From the NCBI GenBank assembly GCA_964406795.1, contig CAYOTA010000006.1:17007-81006 (forward strand): 64,000 nt of DNA, in the 5' to 3' direction. Shown here piece after piece: positions 8,165-16,411 of this stretch. Each line of letters begins with the position of its first letter. The stretch's first letter is position 1. The translations under genes were made by a program, and so were the position numbers. The DNA is from JAGORM01 sp964406795 (GTDB taxonomy: Bacteria; Patescibacteriota; Microgenomatia; Levybacterales; GWA1-39-11). The notes under the pieces are model-generated. The model was not told the DNA's origin. It saw nothing but the letters and a program-made list of their open reading frames with translations, and ran no database searches.

Positions 8165-9392
8165 GCTTTAGATGAGCGCGGATTCCAAGAATGACTGAAA
8201 AAAGTACCAGATAATACCCTAGGAAAAAAACCGGCGAGATGGTATTAAAAGACACAAGAGGAATTCTGCCAAACAGCATGACTATCTTTTCAAAAAACCA
8301 CAAGAACGGCAGCGCTATATATAGAGGTATAAATGATACAAAAGGTAAAGCAATAGAACAAAACGCTGCAATCCCGCCTAGTATCATAAGAAATGGAATC
8401 GTCCACAACACAAGTGCGTTTACCAAAATGGAAATAAATGAATAGGCTGAAAACATACCTAGAACTACAGGTAGACTCCCTATCTGGGCTGAAATAGAAG
8501 TTGTAATATCATCAGACAATACCTTCATTTTTGATAATGCCTGTATTGAATCAAAAAGGGGCTTAAGCAACACAATTCCAAGCGTAGATGTAAATGATAA
8601 TAGGAATCCCACATTAAAAAGAATAAGAGGACTTAAAAATAGCATGAGAGAAGCTGTTATAATCAGACTCAAAAATCCATAATTTTGCCGCCCAAGAAGG
8701 GACGCTATGAGCACAATTGAAATCATAACAGATGCGCGTAAAATAGATGGCTCAAACCCTGAAATAAGCGCATAGTAAAATATCCCACATATGGTAAGCA
8801 TGAGCGCATCCCTTCTTTTAAAGATCTGAGTGAGTAATGCCAGTAGAAATACGCTCACCATTGTCACATTCATGCCTGAAGCGGCAACCACATGTAAAAC
8901 CCCAGTGTTTTTAAACGATTCTTCCATGTCACGGCTAAACCCTTCAGAGCCTCCAAATACAACTCCAAAAAGCAAAACTGCCTCTGAGTATGGGATTGTT
9001 TTCAAAAACTGGATATAGACTCTCTTTCTAAAATAACTTGCTGTTTTTATAATAAGATTATCCTGTTCTAATAGCTTTATAGTGGGATTTTTGACATACA
9101 GCATGGAAATTTTCTTAGTAGAGTTCTTGGGAGTCCAAAATCGCTCTTGCACAGTTCCGCTGATTTGCAGCTTATCACCATACGTTAATTCAGGATACAT
9201 ATCAGCCTCGATTCTTACCCCATCTACATAAAAAGTTTGATAAGAAAAAGATATTTCAGGAGTCGATAAAAGCGTTTTTTTAGCCTCCATGGAATCACCC
9301 GCCGAGTGCGGATTGTAATCCTGAAAAAAGAAGGAAAGCCTAACAGCTACTATAAGAAATAGGATAATCGAGCTTAAAATAACTGCTTTCAT
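8154..9392 (-). CDS. comEC: ComEC/Rec2 DNA-uptake channel, membrane part
   Basis: A 412-residue polytopic membrane protein covering the OB-fold-like exported segment (about 40-110, TYGDKLQISGTVQERFW) and the competence domain with some nine membrane spans. The competence signature is visible as VLHVVAASGMNVTMVSVF and GFEPSILRASVMISI. It lacks the C-terminal beta-lactamase-like domain, which is encoded by the overlapping downstream gene. Together with comEA upstream it forms a compact DNA-import operon on the minus strand. Natural competence with type IV pili is common in these lineages and would supply DNA or nucleotides to a cell with few biosynthetic genes; that last point is inference. Confidence 0.92.
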   Translation of the reverse strand: MKAVILSSIILFLIVAVRLSFFFQDYNPHSAGDSMEAKKTLLSTPEISFSYQTFYVDGVRIEADMYPELTYGDKLQISGTVQERFWTPKNSTKKISMLYVKNPTIKLLEQDNLIIKTASYFRKRVYIQFLKTIPYSEAVLLFGVVFGGSEGFSRDMEESFKNTGVLHVVAASGMNVTMVSVFLLALLTQIFKRRDALMLTICGIFYYALISGFEPSILRASVMISIVLIASLLGRQNYGFLSLIITASLMLFLSPLILFNVGFLLSFTSTLGIVLLKPLFDSIQALSKMKVLSDDITTSISAQIGSLPVVLGMFSAYSFISILVNALVLWTIPFLMILGGIAAFCSIALPFVSFIPLYIALPFLWFFEKIVMLFGRIPLVSFNTISPVFFLGYYLVLFSVILGIRAHLKHED

Positions 9393-9460
9393 ATGTTTTG
9401 ATTAAAAACAGTTTACTCTGTATAGCTTCGCTTACTTGGTATAAGTGCTTTCATGGCTAT

Positions 9461-10096
9461 TTAAAGACCTACTTGGTCTTTTATTTTAGAAAATAAACCT
9501 TGACCTACTGATTTTTTTGATACTAACTCCTCTAAACTTGCATACGGCCTTTGAGCTATAATTTTTTGAGCTGTAACAGGCCCCACTCCCGGAAGTGATT
9601 CAAGCTCAGACTGAGAGGCGCTATTCACGCTAACCTTAGCGGACTGTCCTAGAACATATCCGCCATCTTGAATTAAGCCTGAGCTAACCAGTGAGGACAC
9701 TTCAGTTTCATTTTCTTCAGGAATATAAATCTTCATTCCATCAGACAGTAATGCTGCTTGGTTAAGGTTTTTTGAAACATAGTCATAGTCAGCACTTTCG
9801 TGCAACCCACCTGCCCTATCAATGGCATCTTTAACACGATCCTGAGACTTAAACTCATACAGTCCTGGATTTTTAACTTTCCCCGAAACGTCTACAAAAA
9901 TAATTTTGGATTCTTCTTTTATATTTGCTGCACTTATATCTGGCGTTGCTTGGAGCTCAATTTTTTCCGCCTGTGGTACTAAATACTGTATCAAACCTAT
10001 CAATAAGAAGATCATTCCCACCGAAAACAAAACAGATACAAGAAGATTATTCCTAACAATCTTGAGAAGCCTTTGCGGAAGTGCAAGCTCTTCCAT
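9461..10096 (-). CDS. comEA: ComEA-like DNA receptor (SLBB + helix-hairpin-helix)
   Basis: A 211-residue protein with an N-terminal membrane helix (about 15-37), an SLBB-type domain (KIIFVDVSGKVKNPGLYEF ... DAIDRAGGL) and a C-terminal helix-hairpin-helix pair (VSVNSASQSELESLPGVGPVTAQKII). This order is that of ComEA, which binds double-stranded DNA outside the membrane and hands it to ComEC. The gene is 68 bases upstream of comEC on the same strand. Length and domain order are normal for Gram-positive-type ComEA. Confidence 0.93.
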   Translation of the reverse strand: MEELALPQRLLKIVRNNLLVSVLFSVGMIFLLIGLIQYLVPQAEKIELQATPDISAANIKEESKIIFVDVSGKVKNPGLYEFKSQDRVKDAIDRAGGLHESADYDYVSKNLNQAALLSDGMKIYIPEENETEVSSLVSSGLIQDGGYVLGQSAKVSVNSASQSELESLPGVGPVTAQKIIAQRPYASLEELVSKKSVGQGLFSKIKDQVGL

Positions 10097-10148
10097 AATA
10101 TATTAAGCGTATGCTCTTTTGAAAGCAATTTCAAGAAGGGTAATTATG

Positions 10149-13100
10149 CTACACAACGAAGTTGATAATTTTTAAGGGAATGTGGATTACTTTCTTCACT
10201 CCATCTTGAAGGTAAGAGTCGGCAACTTTACGAGCTTGAACTTCAAGCTTATCCTGATTTTGCGCCTCGGTACTTGCAATTTTTAACTCTCCCCGCTTCT
10301 TCCCGTTAACTTGAATAACTATTGTAACTTCATCAGACACTAAATACTTTTCTTCAAATTGAGGCCAAAGGGACACATGAATTGAGGTTTTATTTCCAAG
10401 CGCACTCCACAACTCCTCTGTCATAAATGGGGCAAAGGGAGCCAATAACTTTAAGAACACCTCCGTCTCAATAGGTGAAACTATTTTATGAATAGATAAA
10501 AAGTTATACCATTCCATAAGTGACGCAATAGCCGTATTGTACTTAAAAGATCCTACATCTTCAGTTACCTTTTTAATTGTCTTGTGCATTATTGAAAAGC
10601 CCTCCGGAGAAATTTCAACCTCACCCATTTTTTCCGTGAATAGCCTCCATACGCGCTTTATGAATCTATTAATTCCTTCAATTCCTGAGTCTCTAAAGTC
10701 GCCCCCCCCAGAGAAAGGCCCCAAGAACATCAAATACAATCGCAGCGTATCAGCTCCATATTTAGCAATGTAATCATCAGGCACAACCACATTTCCCTTA
10801 CTCTTACTCATCTTGGCGCCATCTTTAATTATTAGTCCGTGTGCAAAAAAGCTTCCAAAAGGTTCTTCAAAACTGGTCAATTTCAAATCATACAGTACCA
10901 TCGAGATAAAACGAGCATATAAAAGATGTAGCACTGAGTGCTCCGCTCCGCCAATATACTTTGCAACAGGAAGCCATTTAGCTTCAGTTTCCTTATCCCA
11001 AGGAGTAAAATTTTCCTGATCTATCTGAAAGAAAGCTTTGCTTATATTGATGTCTTTGGATATTTTCTCTGATTGTTTATCTCCCGTTATAAGCGGGTCT
11101 GAGATATAACCCAAGAAATACCATGCTGAGTCTAAAAATGTATCTGATACGTCTGTCTCCCGTCTAGCTTGGCCTCCACATGAAGGACAAGTGGTTTTGT
11201 AGAATTCCGGATGATTCGCCAAGGGTGACTGACCCGTTCCCATTGGCTTCCAGTCAGCAACATCAGGAAGTAAAACCGGCAAGTCTTTTTGAGGCACACT
11301 ATACCAACCAGGCATATCACTTCTCTCACCTTTGTGAGATCCTGCGCAAGAGTCACAAAACACCATAGGAATTGGAGGACCCCAATATCTTTGTCTGGAT
11401 ATAAGCCAATCACGAAGATGATATTGTGCCTGACCTTCCCCAATACTCTCTTTTTTCAAATCAGAAAGCACCTTGGGCAAGTCTTCTGGATACAAATACC
11501 CATCCCAGTCTCCGGAGTTAATCAACTTCCCAGACCCTGCATACGCCTTCTGATTTATATCTCCGCCGCTTACTACTTCCTTGATCGGTAGGTTATACTT
11601 TTTAGCAAACGCAAAATCTCTTACGTCATGAGCTGGGACAGCCATAATAGCACCAGTCCCGTAGCCCATCAGAACATAATCTGCAATCCAAATAGGAAGC
11701 TTTTCGCCATTTACCGGATTTACTACATACATTCCGGAAAAGACTCCAGTTTTTTCTCTCGTTTCATCTGTACGCTCAATACTTGACTTATTATTTGATA
11801 TTTCGATATATTTTGATATATTTTCTGAAATATTTTCTTTTACAAGTAAATGCTCGGGAGACACAACTAGAAATGTTGCACCATATAACGTATCAGGGCG
11901 CGTTGTAAAAACATCCAGAGAGGGGATTATATGCTTGAGTACTTCAGGCTCAGTTTTTCCTGCTATATGATTCTCCTTCGCCTCAAAATCTACAATCTTC
12001 CCACCTAGCTTTGCCTTCAGGAAATCACTTCTCTCTGGTGGAACAGCACTGTCATTTGAAGCACGTAAAATTACTACTTCTTCCACATTATTTTTTATCT
12101 TTTCAAAATCAAATTTAAAATCAAAAGTTTTTTCAAACGGGCGCTCATGATCTGAGAACCCAGGCTGTGCAAAACCACCAGCCAATACCAATCTCTTGAT
12201 AGGAGCCTTTAAATTTTCAACAACTTTTAACGCAACAGCTACTCCAAGACTATGTCCGAATAAAATAGTGTCTATATCAAAACTATAATTATCTAGTACA
12301 AACTGTACCTGCATATCAACGCTTCCTTTTTCAGTTTCTGGCAGAGATGGTACCTCTACTTCATACCCTTTCTTTTCTAGCTCAGCCTTAAGCCAAGGAT
12401 GGAAGTCTTTTTCAGGAGAACTTGTAAATCCATGTAGATTGATAAATCGGTATTTTTTACTAATTGGAAAGCTTATCAGAGCGCCAGTTGATTTGCCAAT
12501 CCAGTTTCTTTGGGCTATTTTTACCTTTTCTGTCCAGTCTAGTTTTTCTATATTGCCTAAAAGTCTTTCAGCATAATCAGTGATCCTGAAAAACCACTGC
12601 TCTAAGTCCTTTTTCTCAACCACGGATGAACATCTCTCGCATTTTCCATCCCCGCCTTGACTCCCATTTGGCGAGGCAGGAATAACTTGCTCGTCGGATA
12701 ACACAGTCTTACATGAAGGACACCAATTAACGTCAGCTTTCTTGCGATATGCCAAGCCTGCTTGAAATAATTTTATAAACAGCCACTGCGTCCATCTGTA
12801 ATAAAGTGGATCATAAGTCTCAAGCATACGAGTAAAATCAAAGGAATTTCCTATGGAACGCAATTGCCTATAGAAATTGTCCTGGGAAATTTTAGCCTGC
12901 TCTTTGGGATGTCTTCCGACTTTAAGTGCATAATTTTCGGAGTGAATACCAAATCCATCCAGCCCAATAGGTTGAAATACATCTCTACCCTGCATTCTGT
13001 TAAATCTGGCATAGACATCGGCACCAGTAAAGGCATACATGTTTCCCACATGAAGCCCTTCAGCTGAAGGATATGGAAACATCATGAGGTTGTAATATGG

Positions 13101-13202
13101 TTTTTCTGAATTCTCTAAACTAGGCGTAAATAATTTGCTTTTTTCCCAATTTGATTGCCATTTATTCTCAAATTTGCTTGGATTGTAATCTTGATTTTTC
13201 AT
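10149..13202 (-). CDS. leuS: Leucyl-tRNA synthetase with inserted alpha/beta-hydrolase domain
   Basis: A 1017-residue class I synthetase charging tRNA-Leu. Core motifs: HIGH-type PYPSAEGLHVGN (about 44-54), zinc ligands CPSC (161-164) and CERC (188-191), editing-pocket FTTRPDTLYGATF (432-444) and AVPAHDVRDFAFA, and KMSKS in GAKMSKSKGNVV. Residues about 250-428, at the start of the CP1 editing domain, hold a foreign domain of about 180 residues resembling RBBP9/YdeN serine hydrolases. It has the nucleophile elbow FGHSLG (Ser318), Asp384 in ASNDSAVPP and His412 in ENHIAG, so a full triad is present. Usual LeuRS has no such insert. The start overlaps a 36-codon ORF upstream (ATGA). Synthetase identity is certain; hydrolase activity is inferred from motifs. 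Confidence 0.97.
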   Translation of the reverse strand: MKNQDYNPSKFENKWQSNWEKSKLFTPSLENSEKPYYNLMMFPYPSAEGLHVGNMYAFTGADVYARFNRMQGRDVFQPIGLDGFGIHSENYALKVGRHPKEQAKISQDNFYRQLRSIGNSFDFTRMLETYDPLYYRWTQWLFIKLFQAGLAYRKKADVNWCPSCKTVLSDEQVIPASPNGSQGGDGKCERCSSVVEKKDLEQWFFRITDYAERLLGNIEKLDWTEKVKIAQRNWIGKSTGALISFPISKKYRFINLHGFTSSPEKDFHPWLKAELEKKGYEVEVPSLPETEKGSVDMQVQFVLDNYSFDIDTILFGHSLGVAVALKVVENLKAPIKRLVLAGGFAQPGFSDHERPFEKTFDFKFDFEKIKNNVEEVVILRASNDSAVPPERSDFLKAKLGGKIVDFEAKENHIAGKTEPEVLKHIIPSLDVFTTRPDTLYGATFLVVSPEHLLVKENISENISKYIEISNNKSSIERTDETREKTGVFSGMYVVNPVNGEKLPIWIADYVLMGYGTGAIMAVPAHDVRDFAFAKKYNLPIKEVVSGGDINQKAYAGSGKLINSGDWDGYLYPEDLPKVLSDLKKESIGEGQAQYHLRDWLISRQRYWGPPIPMVFCDSCAGSHKGERSDMPGWYSVPQKDLPVLLPDVADWKPMGTGQSPLANHPEFYKTTCPSCGGQARRETDVSDTFLDSAWYFLGYISDPLITGDKQSEKISKDINISKAFFQIDQENFTPWDKETEAKWLPVAKYIGGAEHSVLHLLYARFISMVLYDLKLTSFEEPFGSFFAHGLIIKDGAKMSKSKGNVVVPDDYIAKYGADTLRLYLMFLGPFSGGGDFRDSGIEGINRFIKRVWRLFTEKMGEVEISPEGFSIMHKTIKKVTEDVGSFKYNTAIASLMEWYNFLSIHKIVSPIETEVFLKLLAPFAPFMTEELWSALGNKTSIHVSLWPQFEEKYLVSDEVTIVIQVNGKKRGELKIASTEAQNQDKLEVQARKVADSYLQDGVKKVIHIPLKIINFVV

Positions 13203-13309
13203 GATTTATAGTGGGAGAAAAAAAATTCCTTATCAGTCTCCCACTTCTTCTGCCATTCAGACTCAAATAATACGTGATCAAATTCATTTGGCAATTTATT
13301 TGAACTCAT
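13199..13309 (-). CDS. 36-residue leader ORF resembling LeuRS N-terminus
   Basis: The reading frame starts with ATG at 13309 and ends with TGA overlapping the leuS start codon (ATGA). The peptide contains FESEWQKKWETDKEFF, which matches the first helix of class I synthetases and the leuS N-terminus itself (FENKWQSNWEKSKLF). A TATACT box (13317-13322) ends 7 nt before its ATG, so the transcript would begin at this ORF and leuS would be reached by coupling. It may be a displaced old N-terminus, a regulatory leader peptide, or both. No SD is visible. The evidence for translation is the promoter position and the stop/start overlap. Confidence 0.6.
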   Translation of the reverse strand: MSSNKLPNEFDHVLFESEWQKKWETDKEFFFSHYKS

Positions 13310-13316
13310 AAGCCAA

Positions 13317-13322
13317 AGTATA
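13317..13322 (-). promoter_or_regulatory. -10 box for leader ORF and leuS
   Basis: TATACT on the minus strand ends 7 nt before the leader-ORF ATG. No comparable box lies directly before the leuS start, so the leader ORF is probably first on the messenger. Confidence 0.55.
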
Positions 13323-13370
13323 TCATGTTCAAGCTATGCGCTCAATTACAAGTTGTGGTATCATAATTTT

Positions 13371-13979
13371 ATGAAACTATTTTATCAGTCACTAGTTATA
13401 ATTCTCTCCTCAGCTACGGTTGCAACTATTGTCTATACACCAGTAGCTCCTTACATACCTGTTTTTTTAGCGTTCATAGGAATGGTCATACTCTCATATG
13501 CACTGTTTAAAAAAAGGCGAAAAAAAGGGCAAGAAATATTCTCAGGCTCAAATAAGGAGATTTATATAATCTTGGTAGGAAGCCTTCTTATAGTGTTTTT
13601 TACGGGGGGAATAAAATCCGTTGTGTTCTTCCTCGTTTACTTTTTACTCTTCGGAATCACTTTCACCTTCCAGCCAAGTATGATCTTACTATTCCTCGCT
13701 TGTCTAGTTGTAATTTTTCTGCCTGAAGCACTACAGGATGATGTGTTTGGAAACATGATTAAACTATCCTCGCTTCTACTACTTGCTCCTATTGCCTTCT
13801 TCTTTGGCCGTGAATATAGAAAACGGGAGAAGCTGCAAGGAAAAATTCAGGAGAAAACAGAAACTATAATTCATGATGCTGAGAATATTATCTCAACCAA
13901 AGACAAAAATGAAAAACTAAAAAAAGTTGAGGAGATAATTACTGAAGCAAAGGAGCTTCAAAAAGAAGGCAATGAGTAA
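13371..13979 (+). CDS. Polytopic membrane protein with cytoplasmic coiled-coil tail
   Basis: A 202-residue protein with about six membrane helices (residues 1-150: LVIILSSATVATIVYTPVA, VFLAFIGMVILSYALF, IYIILVGSLLIVFF and others). These are followed by a charged tail of about 55 residues (KREKLQGKIQEKTETII...KKVEEIITEAKELQKE) likely to form a coiled coil. The start at 13371 is preferred because TATCAT ends 6 nt before it. The gene overlaps the next by 8 bases, so it is co-translated with a secreted protein. No family recognised. Confidence 0.65.
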   Translation: MKLFYQSLVIILSSATVATIVYTPVAPYIPVFLAFIGMVILSYALFKKRRKKGQEIFSGSNKEIYIILVGSLLIVFFTGGIKSVVFFLVYFLLFGITFTFQPSMILLFLACLVVIFLPEALQDDVFGNMIKLSSLLLLAPIAFFFGREYRKREKLQGKIQEKTETIIHDAENIISTKDKNEKLKKVEEIITEAKELQKEGNE

Positions 13980-14676
13980 GGCATCTATACCATTCATACT
14001 AATAGTACTTTTCTGCATAAATCTAGATTATTCGTATGCTCAAATGCAAAACTCTTCTTATATTCTAGATACAGAGAGTGAACCATCCCCTGCTCGCTCA
14101 AAGAAAACCGAGAAAGTAAACCCAATTAAATCATCACAAATCATAAACGGAAATGGTTTCACAGCCATAATGGGCCATGGGCAGAACTCGGATGTAAAAC
14201 CATTTACATTTAGCATTTCAGATTCTAATATAAACTTTGGTGAAATTAAACCTGGAGAGCCTCTTACAAGAACACAAACTATCACTCTTACGACAGGTTC
14301 GGCTAATGGATTCCAAGTTGTTGGGTTTGAAGATAATCCTTTAAGATCTGCAAATAAATATGAAATTCCTAATACAAATTGTGACAATGGAAATTGTACA
14401 AATATACTTTCTGACATATGGAGTCTTCCTTTAACTTACGGATTTGGCTATAGATGTGAAAATGTGGCTGGAACACCATGCCTTGCGGGAATAAATAAGA
14501 CAACGTATAAGCGTTTTTCAAATCTAGAAGCAGAAGAATTGCCCTCGCTTATCCTTTTTTCACTTACAAAGACACGCTCAGAAGCAATTATAGAATATAA
14601 AGTAAATATACCTGGAAACCAACCCGAAGAAGGATACACAACGACAGTTAACCTTCTCGCAGTCCCCTCTCTATAG
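13972..14676 (+). CDS. Secreted protein of unknown function
   Basis: A 234-residue protein with a signal peptide (SIPFILIVLFCINLDYSYAQ) and no further membrane helix. The body has a Gly/Asn/Thr-rich beta character (FTFSISDSNINFGEIKPGEPL, TQTITLTTGSANGFQVVGFE), close in style to immunoglobulin-like or WxL-type wall proteins. Four cysteines lie in NTNCDNGNCTN, YRCENVAG and TPCLAG. It overlaps the preceding membrane-protein gene. The next gene downstream encodes a DUF916-like exported protein, so the three probably serve the cell surface together. Not assigned to a family with confidence. Confidence 0.6.
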   Translation: MSKASIPFILIVLFCINLDYSYAQMQNSSYILDTESEPSPARSKKTEKVNPIKSSQIINGNGFTAIMGHGQNSDVKPFTFSISDSNINFGEIKPGEPLTRTQTITLTTGSANGFQVVGFEDNPLRSANKYEIPNTNCDNGNCTNILSDIWSLPLTYGFGYRCENVAGTPCLAGINKTTYKRFSNLEAEELPSLILFSLTKTRSEAIIEYKVNIPGNQPEEGYTTTVNLLAVPSL

Positions 14677-14896
14677 GTATTTTTCAAATATATTGATTTA
14701 TCAATCCTTATTCTTCAATTATATTGTTAGCATAGATAAGACTTCACCGATAAATTGACTAATACGTCTAGTATCAAATTTATGATGTTTTTTGATATAG
14801 TCAATGTTTTTCACAGGATATAGCGGATAAAAATTCCACAAGTTCAATTTTCTAATATTTTTCTAAATTATAGCCTCAGATACAATAAGGTTAAAA

Positions 14897-14925
14897 TTGC
14901 GCTTGTAATACCTAATAGGTATACT
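14897..14925 (+). promoter_or_regulatory. Promoter of DUF916-like gene
   Basis: TTGCGC at 14897-14902 and TATACT at 14920-14925 are 17 nt apart. The -10 ends 6 nt before the ATG at 14932, again a leaderless arrangement. Confidence 0.55.
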
Positions 14926-14931
14926 AATCAT

Positions 14932-15855
14932 ATGAAACGAAAACTTCTAGTTATAACCTTAGCCTCAGGAATTAATTCACTAGCAGGTACTTCCGTATAT
15001 GCACAGTCCACCTCGCTGGGCATATATCCTACACTCACAAAAATTACCGCACAGCCTCAAACGGAAGTTTCTATACCTCTTACAATTACAAATAGCTCAT
15101 CTGACGAAAAGCTGCTCAGCATAGAATTTAGAGGATTTAGGCCAAGCGGTGACTCTCTAGGCTCAATCGAATACTATACTTCTAAAAATATTCCTCCTAC
15201 TCTCAACTCGTTCCTTAATACTATTAAAGTGTTTGATAAGGAGGATCAGATTAAATCAATCAAACTATATCCTAATGAATCTAAAATCCTACAATTAACT
15301 TTTCCGGCTCCTAAAAACTTTAGCAGTGACTATTACTTCTCACCTATATTTACTTCGCAAAGCCCTCTAGAAACCTCAGATAAAAGCACAACCGTAAAGA
15401 TTTCACAATCTATTGGGTCAAATGTTTTGTTGTCTGTAGAACCACTACAAAAGCCAAAAACGCATATCTCAGAGCTTTATATACCCCCAATTATATTTGA
15501 TGGTCCCTTAAGGTTTTCGTTGAGGTTAGAAAACACAGCAGTTAACTTCTCAACTACTGAGGGAAAGATCTCAATTTATAACCTTACGGGAAAAAAGATT
15601 GCCGAAAAAAATATACCTGAGTCCGTTATTCTTGCAGACAGCTTCAGATCGGAGAAAATAGAGATAGATGAAAAGTTCCTAGGCATATACAAAGCTCAGG
15701 CTAGTCTTCGGGTAAATGACACATCACTAGTAATTCGGGAAACCCATTTTCTCTATATACCACTCTTTATCCTTGTTAGTGCAGTAGTCGTTCTTTTTAT
15801 ACTTTTTGGCATAGGATTTAGAATAATTAGGAAGCTAAATTTCAAACAAGCATAG
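14932..15855 (+). CDS. DUF916-like exported protein with C-terminal membrane anchor
   Basis: A 307-residue protein: signal peptide ending near VYAQ, an immunoglobulin-like domain with the pattern LGIYPTLTKITAQPQ, VSIPLTITNSSSDEKLLSIEF and LYPNESKILQLTFPAP, a second beta domain (RFSLRLENTAVNFSTTEGKISIYN) and a C-terminal helix (LFILVSAVVVLFILFGIGF) followed by a basic tail. The layout matches DUF916/WxL-interacting proteins, which sit on the cell surface and bind wall components or WxL proteins. The role here is inferred. It stands just upstream of the giant surface protein gene, separated by 556 bases. Confidence 0.65.
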   Translation: MKRKLLVITLASGINSLAGTSVYAQSTSLGIYPTLTKITAQPQTEVSIPLTITNSSSDEKLLSIEFRGFRPSGDSLGSIEYYTSKNIPPTLNSFLNTIKVFDKEDQIKSIKLYPNESKILQLTFPAPKNFSSDYYFSPIFTSQSPLETSDKSTTVKISQSIGSNVLLSVEPLQKPKTHISELYIPPIIFDGPLRFSLRLENTAVNFSTTEGKISIYNLTGKKIAEKNIPESVILADSFRSEKIEIDEKFLGIYKAQASLRVNDTSLVIRETHFLYIPLFILVSAVVVLFILFGIGFRIIRKLNFKQA

Positions 15856-16411
15856 GAAAACTGTTCTAGATAAACTTTTTTCAGCATGAATAAGTGAATA
15901 TTTTCAATCACTCAAATCAAGTGAGTGATAAATCTAGCCTCATAGAATCTGTTTATCATCGAATTTCACTATACATAAAACTATTCCACACATCATCCGC
16001 TCTCAATTAACTTTTAAATACATAAAAGTGCATCATATACATAATTAGATACTATAGAGGATTTTTTATATTAAATGATATAGATATTGAAAATATTTAT
16101 ATTCAGCAGATCGCTGTGAAAAGTAAATAAAAATAAATTTTGATCGTAATGTTTCACAAGGCTCAATTCCAATTTTGGTAAAACTTAAACGTATACTACT
16201 ATATCATTTTTTGTATTTAAGCCTTGACAGACACAGCATACCTATATTACGCTTATGCATACGGATATAATCAGTATAATCTGTATAATTTCGAAGCTAA
16301 ATATATTATACGGTAATCCGCACTTTTATTACCGCAAAAAATGGTAGTAGCTAAAGAATTTACTTTTGTGAGCTAGCGAACAAAAGGAAGTTATCGAACT
16401 TATTCTGCCCT
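15856..16411 (+). other. Long AT-rich spacer with clustered -10 motifs
   Basis: No gene is seen. A small stem-loop (atcactc...gagtgat) lies at about 15907-15930 behind the preceding gene and may end its transcript, although no T run follows. A TTGACA lies near 16223. Three TATAAT hexamers about 10 nt apart occur at roughly 16263-16292, and TATTCT at 16401-16406 ends 5 nt before the ATG at 16412. Confidence 0.45.

Noticed and set aside
15856..15890. Possible displaced tail behind the DUF916-like gene (KLFSA versus KLNFKQA)
   Set aside because: The match needs gaps and is too short to count.
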